From: Pseudomonas citronellolis
GTDB taxonomy: Bacteria; Pseudomonadota; Gammaproteobacteria; Pseudomonadales; Pseudomonadaceae
Direction of reading: 5' to 3'
Assembly: GCF_900112375.1 (NCBI RefSeq)
Contig: NZ_FOLS01000015.1
Location: forward strand, 1-64,000
Length of the DNA: 64,000 nucleotides
Below, in pieces: positions 58,996-64,000 of the stretch. Positions within the stretch are counted from its first letter, which is position 1. Each line of letters begins with the position of its first letter. The notes under the pieces were generated by a model, which was not told the DNA's origin, ran no database searches, and worked only from the letters and a program-made list of their open reading frames with translations. Both the position numbers and the translations under genes were made by a program.

Positions 58996-60524
58996 TCGCC
59001 ACCCACGGCACCCGCGAGCCCTCGCCCGCCAGCGGGGCCGACTGGCTGCTGCAGCGCAAGTGCGCCTGCGGTGGCGATTCCGGCCCCCAGGGTCAGTGCG
59101 AGGAATGCGAACGCGAGGAACAGGGGGCCCTGCAACCCAAGCTGTGGATCGGCGCCCAGGACGAACCGCTGGAACAAGAGGCCGACCGCGTCGCCGAACA
59201 AGTCATGGCCGCCGAGCCGCCGGCGAAGGTCACGCCCACCAGCGGCGCGCTAGCGCGCAAGCCGGCAACCGCCGGCCCCGGCGCCGGCCAGGCACCCGGC
59301 ATCGTCCACGACGTATTGCGCGAACCGGGCCAGCCCCTGGCGGCCGAGGCCCGGGGCTTCTTCGAGCCGCGCTTCGGCCACGACTTCGCCCAGGTGCGCG
59401 TGCACGCCGATGCCAGGGCAGATGCCTCGGCCCAGGCGGTCCAGGCCCGCGCCTACACCGTCGGCCACGACCTGGTGTTCGCCGCCGGCCAGTACCGCCC
59501 GCAAAGCCCCGAGGGCCGCCAGCTGCTGGCCCACGAACTGACCCACGTGCTGCAGCAGGGCCCCGGCCTGCGCCGCAAGCCGGCCGACAAGCCCAAGGCC
59601 GCCGCCCCCGACCCGCTGTGCGCCAAGTTCGACTTCGACAAGGCGCGCAAGGCGGTCGAGGCCCAGGCCAAGCTGGCGGCCAAGGGCGACCTGCTCCAGC
59701 TGATCCGCGCGCTCAAGCCGATCCGCCGCTGCGCCAGCGCCGCCCAGCAGGCCGAGGTCAAGAGCGCCCTGGCCAGCACGCTCAGCGCCGACAAGGCCGA
59801 CGAAGCCTGGAAGGCCGCCGGCACCGCCTTCGGCGGCTACGTCGGCTTCTACCCGGGCTTCGCCCCGGACATCAAGACGCACCTGGGCAAGCTCGGCGCC
59901 AGCGAGTCGCTGGCCTCCGACACCTTCGAGCTGTCCGCCGAGGGCGCCACCCACAAGTCACGGGCCAAGAAGACCGCCAAAGCCGACCTGGGCGACCTGG
60001 GGCGCACCGACATCGTCTACTTCCGCGGCCACCAGTACGCCCAGTACAAGGCCCCCGGCCTGTTCGCCGACGGCGACGAGACGCGCGGCTTCGACCTGCG
60101 CTACGTCGAGAAGGCCGGCGGCTTCGCCAACGTCAAGCTGATGATCAGCACCAGCTGCGCAACGCTCTGCAAGGAAGCGGTGGCGGTATTCACCAGCCTG
60201 TTCCCCAACGCCGTGATCCTCGGCTACCGCAAGTCGGCGCCGCTGCAGGGCGCGGCGGTGCGCAGCGACCTGACCAAGCGCATCAACGAACTGAACCGGC
60301 CGCTGCTGATCGACGACCCGGTCGACGTGGCGGCGATCATCGACACCTGGAAATCGGTGGTGGAATCGCGCCACAAGGGCCAGACCGGCCCGCAGCCGGG
60401 CATCCTCCAGGGCGGCACCGTGACCTACTGGGACGGCTCGGCCTGGCAGACCATCGCCGCCACCGACGCGAAGAACGCCTGCAAGGTCAAGGGAGACTTC
60501 CGTGACCAGTATCCGGCGCCCTGA
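58992..60524 (+). CDS. DUF4157 protein with putative Cys-peptidase-like C-terminus (eCIS cargo candidate)
   Basis: The 510-residue protein opens with an LQRKCACGG...CEEC zinc-ribbon-like motif (C24, C26, C36, C39). A DUF4157 domain follows with FFEPRFGHDFAQVRVH and the metalloprotease-type HELTH at 181-185. The C-terminal half (residues 210-510) has VYFRGHQYAQY (H347) and a later MISTSCATLC (C389) at the ends of predicted strands, a spacing reminiscent of caspase-fold/CHAT peptidases. DUF4157 proteins are widely associated with eCIS and may act as cargo or as cargo-processing proteases. The C-terminal assignment is inference. Confidence 0.8.
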   Translation: MIATHGTREPSPASGADWLLQRKCACGGDSGPQGQCEECEREEQGALQPKLWIGAQDEPLEQEADRVAEQVMAAEPPAKVTPTSGALARKPATAGPGAGQAPGIVHDVLREPGQPLAAEARGFFEPRFGHDFAQVRVHADARADASAQAVQARAYTVGHDLVFAAGQYRPQSPEGRQLLAHELTHVLQQGPGLRRKPADKPKAAAPDPLCAKFDFDKARKAVEAQAKLAAKGDLLQLIRALKPIRRCASAAQQAEVKSALASTLSADKADEAWKAAGTAFGGYVGFYPGFAPDIKTHLGKLGASESLASDTFELSAEGATHKSRAKKTAKADLGDLGRTDIVYFRGHQYAQYKAPGLFADGDETRGFDLRYVEKAGGFANVKLMISTSCATLCKEAVAVFTSLFPNAVILGYRKSAPLQGAAVRSDLTKRINELNRPLLIDDPVDVAAIIDTWKSVVESRHKGQTGPQPGILQGGTVTYWDGSAWQTIAATDAKNACKVKGDFRDQYPAP

Positions 60525-60551
60525 GGGCATGAAAACCACCGGAGGCCGGCG

Positions 60552-63326
60552 GTGAGCAGCCACGCCAGCCTGGCCCCGGCCGCCACCGGCGAACAGCCGG
60601 CGACGCTGCTGCAGCGCAAGTGCGCCTGCGGTGGCGAAGCCGCCGGGCTCGACGGCGAGTGCGAGGAATGCCGGCGCGCCCACGCCCTGGGCCTGCAGCC
60701 GCGCCTGGCGGTGGGCGCCAGCGACGACCCGCTGGAGCGCGAGGCCGACCGCGCCGCTGCCCAGGTACTGGGTGCCGACTCTGCCAGCGAGGTGTCGCCA
60801 GACATCGCCACGCCACGCATCAGCCGCCAACCGGAGCGCCCCGCGGCGGCCGCCGAACAGGCGCCGGGCAGCGTAGGCCAGGCCCTGCGCTCGGCCGGGG
60901 AGCCGCTGCCGCTACCGGCGCGGGCATTCTTCGAACCACGCTTCGGCCATGACTTCGCCCGGGTGCGCGTGCACCACGACGCCACGGCGGCGGACTCCGC
61001 CCGCGACGTCGCGGCCCATGCCTACACCGTCGGCCAGCACATCGTCTTCGCCCGCGGCCGCTACCAGCCGCACACGCCGAGCGGCCGTGCGCTACTTGCC
61101 CACGAACTGGCCCACGTCGTCCAGCAACGCGGGGCCGCCGAGCAGCCCGCGGAACAGGCGCTGGAACTCGGCGCGCCGGGCGACGCCCTGGAACAGGATG
61201 CCCACCGCGCGGTGCAACGACTTGGCGCGGGCGGGCCGGCCGGGGTCGACGGCGTCCTGCGCCGCCAGCGCATCCAGCGCTTCTCGGTCACCGAAGAGGC
61301 CGCCGGCGGTTGCGGCATCTGCTACGGCGCGGTGTTCGGCCCGCTCGGCACGGCGGAAGCCGGCAACGCCGCCCACGCCATCGTGCAACTGGCCTTCGTC
61401 GCACGCTTCCCCCGTGGCCGCGTGGAGCTGCCGTTCAGCAGCCCGACCGACGAGAACGGCCGCCTGGACCTGGCCATCGTCACCCGCGAGAACGGCATCC
61501 CGGTGCGGGTGCAGATCGGCGAGATCAAGGCGGCGACGCCCCACGGCGAGCGCGAGGGCATGGACGACCTGGACTTCTACGAGGACGCCGTGCACGACGC
61601 CTTCGCGGTGGAGAACCCGGCCGTGGAGGTCGAGCGCCTGCGCACCAGCATCCCCGTCGGCCGCGGCCTGCCCATGCCGGACCCGCTGGCGGCGTCCGCC
61701 GGCTGCCTGCAGCAACGCCTGTCGGTGGTGATGATGCGGCCCGGGCTGTTCGGCTACTTCTGCGCGCCGCCCTTCTCCGAGGCGCGCCGGCTGTGCTCCT
61801 GCCGGCCGCCGCGGCGCGAACGCGAGGACGTGGAGGTGCCGGTCCCGGTGCCCGCGCCGCGCACGGTGCCGCAACCACACTCGGTTCCCGGCACACCGCC
61901 GGTGGTGGACAGCGTGCCCGAGCCCAGGCCCGAACCGCAGCCGCACCCGACGCCCGAGCCGGAAACCGAACCCGTGCCCGACACCCCGCCGGACAATGTG
62001 GTGCCCTTCCCCGGCCGGCCCAGCCCGGAAACGGAGGAGGAAGGCGCGCCCCAGGAAGACGGCGAGTGGGTGCCCCAGGCGGCGCGGGTCGGCTGGCTGG
62101 GCGCGGCGCTGACGGCCACCTCGCTGCTGATGCGCTCGGCCCTGCGCAATGCGCCCCAGGCGGCCGGACGGCGCGTCACCGCCTACGCCCAGGCCTTCGC
62201 CGTAGTCGCGCTGCTGGTGTTCTATTCCGGACGCGCCGAAGCCCGCGTGGGCCCGGGCGAATCGCCGCTGGAATCCCTGCTCGAAGCGATGCGCAGCGAC
62301 GGCATCGAGGTGCCGCCGGAGCTGCGCGAGCGCCTGGAGCACGACGAAGCCCTGCGCAATGCGCTGGAGCAGGCGGCGCAGACCGGCGACCTCAGCGCCG
62401 CGCAGCAGCAGATCGCCAACCAGATGATGCAGGCGATCGCCGAGAACCCCGACGCCTTCAGCGACGAGGACCTGCAAGTGCTGGCCAGCGCCAGCGAGAT
62501 GGCCAGCGGCGGCGAAGTGGCCACGCAACCCACCCTGGAAGCCATGCGCGCCGCGCTCGAAGCCCGGCACCGCGGCGAGCCGGCCGACGCGGGTGGTGGC
62601 GGCGACGCGGATACCGATGCGGGCACCGCGGCCGAGCCGGCGCCCGCCCCGACGCCGGCGGAGCCGTTGCCGGGCATCTCCGACGAACTGAACCAGCGCC
62701 TGGCGGCCAACCCCGAGGTGCGCCGGCTGTTCGACGCCATGACGCGCCGCGGCGGCAGCGGGCCGAGCGTCACCGACGAAGTGGTCGAGCGCTTCCTCGC
62801 CATCGTCCCCGCCGACCTCGCCGGCGCCGAGGCCGACCGGCTGATCGCCGGGCTCGGCGGCGTGCAGGAGCAGACGGTCGACGAGATTCTCGCCAGCCTG
62901 CAGGCCGCGGTGACCACGGTGCGCACGCCGGCCGGCACCGAACCCGACGCCGAACCCAGCGAGGACGATACGGCCACGCCCACACCCGCGCTGCCCGAGC
63001 CGGCGCCGGCCACGGCCGAGGCCGCAACGCCCTCGGAGGTCGGCCGGCGCATCGCCGCGCTGCTGGCGCGCTCGCCCACCATCGGCCGCATCCTGGTGCC
63101 CAAGACCAGCCTGGCGGTCGGGCAGACGGTGGTGACCTTCGTCGCCCGCCAGCGCGGGGAGTACGTGGTGGGCGCCTTCGTGCGCCTGACGCCGACGCAG
63201 CGGCTGAGCGACGACAGCTGGCGCGTCACCCTGCACCGCTCCAGCTGGTTCAACGCCTCCGGGTTGTTCGTCGAGCAGTGGCCCGCGACCGACCAGACCA
63301 CGGAGCTGACCTATGCGAACCCTTGA
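60552..63326 (+). CDS. DUF4157 protein with putative PD-(D/E)XK domain and membrane segments (eCIS cargo candidate)
   Basis: The 924-residue protein starts at GTG 60552 behind GGAGG. It has a zinc-ribbon-like N-terminus (C24, C26, C37, C40) and DUF4157 with HELAH at 184-188. Residues 254-350 follow, where H275, D306 and E324-I-K326 form a D...ExK pattern like PD-(D/E)XK nucleases. A Pro/Glu-rich linker covers about 428-490, and hydrophobic helices lie at 513-530 and 545-559. Then come long acidic helical stretches and a final beta-rich region. This modular build resembles polymorphic toxins. Nuclease function is inferred from motif spacing only. Confidence 0.75.
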   Translation: MSSHASLAPAATGEQPATLLQRKCACGGEAAGLDGECEECRRAHALGLQPRLAVGASDDPLEREADRAAAQVLGADSASEVSPDIATPRISRQPERPAAAAEQAPGSVGQALRSAGEPLPLPARAFFEPRFGHDFARVRVHHDATAADSARDVAAHAYTVGQHIVFARGRYQPHTPSGRALLAHELAHVVQQRGAAEQPAEQALELGAPGDALEQDAHRAVQRLGAGGPAGVDGVLRRQRIQRFSVTEEAAGGCGICYGAVFGPLGTAEAGNAAHAIVQLAFVARFPRGRVELPFSSPTDENGRLDLAIVTRENGIPVRVQIGEIKAATPHGEREGMDDLDFYEDAVHDAFAVENPAVEVERLRTSIPVGRGLPMPDPLAASAGCLQQRLSVVMMRPGLFGYFCAPPFSEARRLCSCRPPRREREDVEVPVPVPAPRTVPQPHSVPGTPPVVDSVPEPRPEPQPHPTPEPETEPVPDTPPDNVVPFPGRPSPETEEEGAPQEDGEWVPQAARVGWLGAALTATSLLMRSALRNAPQAAGRRVTAYAQAFAVVALLVFYSGRAEARVGPGESPLESLLEAMRSDGIEVPPELRERLEHDEALRNALEQAAQTGDLSAAQQQIANQMMQAIAENPDAFSDEDLQVLASASEMASGGEVATQPTLEAMRAALEARHRGEPADAGGGGDADTDAGTAAEPAPAPTPAEPLPGISDELNQRLAANPEVRRLFDAMTRRGGSGPSVTDEVVERFLAIVPADLAGAEADRLIAGLGGVQEQTVDEILASLQAAVTTVRTPAGTEPDAEPSEDDTATPTPALPEPAPATAEAATPSEVGRRIAALLARSPTIGRILVPKTSLAVGQTVVTFVARQRGEYVVGAFVRLTPTQRLSDDSWRVTLHRSSWFNASGLFVEQWPATDQTTELTYANP

Positions 63327-63341
63327 GGACAGGAGGCCGGC

Positions 63342-63995
63342 ATGACGCTGAGCAGCTCACCGCGACTGATCAAGGCCGGCCTGGTGCTGGTCGACCCCGG
63401 CTCGGCCCGGGTGCGCCGGGTGATCGCCCTGCAGTACAACCCGGAGAAGCTGCGCCGCAGCCTGCAGGTGCAGGGCATGGGCGACGGCGCCGAGCGCTCC
63501 GATGCGCTGCGCCTGAAGGGCCCGGCGGTGGAGACCTTCCAGCTGGAGGCGGAGATCGACGCCAGCGACCAGCTGGAATTCCCCGAGCGCGACAGGACCG
63601 CCAGCGAGGTCGGCATCGCCCCGCAGCTGGCGGTGCTGGAGGCGCTGGTCAACCCGCGCGCGGCCGACCTGCTGGCCAGCCAGGCGCAGGCGGCCTCGGG
63701 CATCCTCGAGATCGCCCCCATGGAGTCGGACCTGGCCCTGTTCGTCTGGGGCGCCCAGCGCATCGTGCCGGTGCGGGTGACCGACTTCTCCATCAGCGAG
63801 GAGGCCTTCGACCCGCAGCTCAACCCGATCAACGCCACCGTCACCCTCGGCCTGCGCGTGCTTTCGGTCGCCGACCTCGGCTTCGAGCACAAGGGCGGCG
63901 GGCTGTTCATGGCCTACCTGCAATCCCGCGAGAAGCTGGCCGGCAAGGCCGCCACCTTCGGTTTCGACGCCCTCGGCATCGGAGGCCTGCCATGA
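63342..63995 (+). CDS. eCIS LysM/gp53-type baseplate adaptor (Pvc7-like, CIS tube N-terminal domain)
   Basis: The 217-residue protein begins RLIKAGLVLVDPGSARVRRVIALQYNPEKLRRSLQVQ and contains VETFQLEAEIDASDQLEFPE and LFVWGAQRIVPVRVTDFSISEEAFDPQLNPINATVTLGLRVLS. This is the usual signature of the tube-baseplate adaptor between inner tube and spike hub in eCIS. A C-terminal LysM is not obvious. AGGAGG precedes the ATG. Its stop overlaps the start codon of the next gene, consistent with continued coupling into the baseplate genes. Confidence 0.85.
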   Translation: MTLSSSPRLIKAGLVLVDPGSARVRRVIALQYNPEKLRRSLQVQGMGDGAERSDALRLKGPAVETFQLEAEIDASDQLEFPERDRTASEVGIAPQLAVLEALVNPRAADLLASQAQAASGILEIAPMESDLALFVWGAQRIVPVRVTDFSISEEAFDPQLNPINATVTLGLRVLSVADLGFEHKGGGLFMAYLQSREKLAGKAATFGFDALGIGGLP

Positions 63996-64000
63996 CCGAC
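63992..64000 (+). CDS. start of the next eCIS gene (truncated by window end)
   Basis: An ATG overlaps the adaptor stop as ATGA, the coupling used throughout this operon, and three codons (Met-Thr-Asp) are visible. By gene order in related loci the product could be the VgrG-like spike (Pvc8) or another baseplate protein; this cannot be checked here. Confidence 0.45.

Noticed and set aside
61092..63236. A 714-codon minus-strand frame opposite the second DUF4157 gene
   Set aside because: It is low-complexity Arg/His/Gly-rich antisense sequence; the sense frame has HELAH, a ribosome site and fits the operon.

Overview
The window is GC-rich chromosomal DNA from a Pseudomonas. The evidence is the OprD-family porins, an MvaU-type H-NS protein, the cyanide-insensitive oxidase pair CioAB, small Pseudomonas-type DUF1652/DUF3509 proteins, an SfnR-type sulfur regulator and many REP-like 'GTAGGAGCG' inverted repeats. 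The species cannot be fixed from the sequence alone. No rRNA, tRNA, CRISPR array or insertion sequence was seen.

Layout. 1-1.3 kb: 3' end of an OprD porin. 1.6-6.8 kb: molybdenum-cofactor locus (moaB-moeA-TrkA-N protein on the minus strand; mobA, fdhD, moaC, moaD, moaE on the plus strand). 6.9-13.4 kb: minus-strand ClpG/ClpK-type disaggregase, DyP peroxidase and a YdeP-type molybdopterin oxidoreductase, a probable client of the cofactor genes and FdhD. 13.8-16.3 kb: cioAB. 16.3-19.8 kb: diguanylate cyclase, mvaU, and a two-gene split LigD (phosphoesterase plus polymerase, no ligase domain). 20-22.9 kb: DUF1652 protein, MFS transporter, exported protein, four-cysteine HTH regulator.

22.9-36.6 kb is an organosulfur acquisition island. 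It has an SfnR-like sigma-54 activator, a TonB receptor with a periplasmic binding protein, a class II aldolase, and a seven-gene operon: SsuD-like flavin monooxygenase, two tandem DszB-like desulfinase homologues, MFS transporter, two ABC permeases and an ABC ATPase. Three sequences with correct -24/-12 spacing precede the three transcription units. Palindromes of the form TTGCTG-N3-CAGCAA lie upstream of the TonB receptor and between the divergent aldolase and monooxygenase genes. The first DszB homologue keeps the catalytic cysteine; the second has serine there. A HicAB toxin-antitoxin pair sits inside the island.

36.7-50 kb: FtsH paralogue, small hypothetical proteins, AraC regulator, BASS and TauE-type transporters with a D-aminoacylase-like amidohydrolase, MFS transporter, cupin, MBL hydrolase, a 1.3-kb gene-free repeat region and a 3-hydroxyacyl-CoA dehydrogenase. 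50.2-51.5 kb: a second OprD porin.

52-64 kb: the first ten genes, plus the start codon of an eleventh, of an extracellular contractile injection system (eCIS). They are sheath, tube, a zinc-ribbon gp26-like protein, a proline-rich protein, a DUF4255 (Pvc16-like) cap, a Pvc15-like AAA+ ATPase, a small protein, two large DUF4157 (HExxH) proteins that are candidate cargo, and a LysM-type tube/baseplate adaptor. The cluster continues past the window. The two DUF4157 proteins have different downstream domains: one has a His/Cys pair resembling caspase-fold (clan CD/CHAT) peptidases, the other a D...ExK pattern resembling PD-(D/E)XK nucleases.
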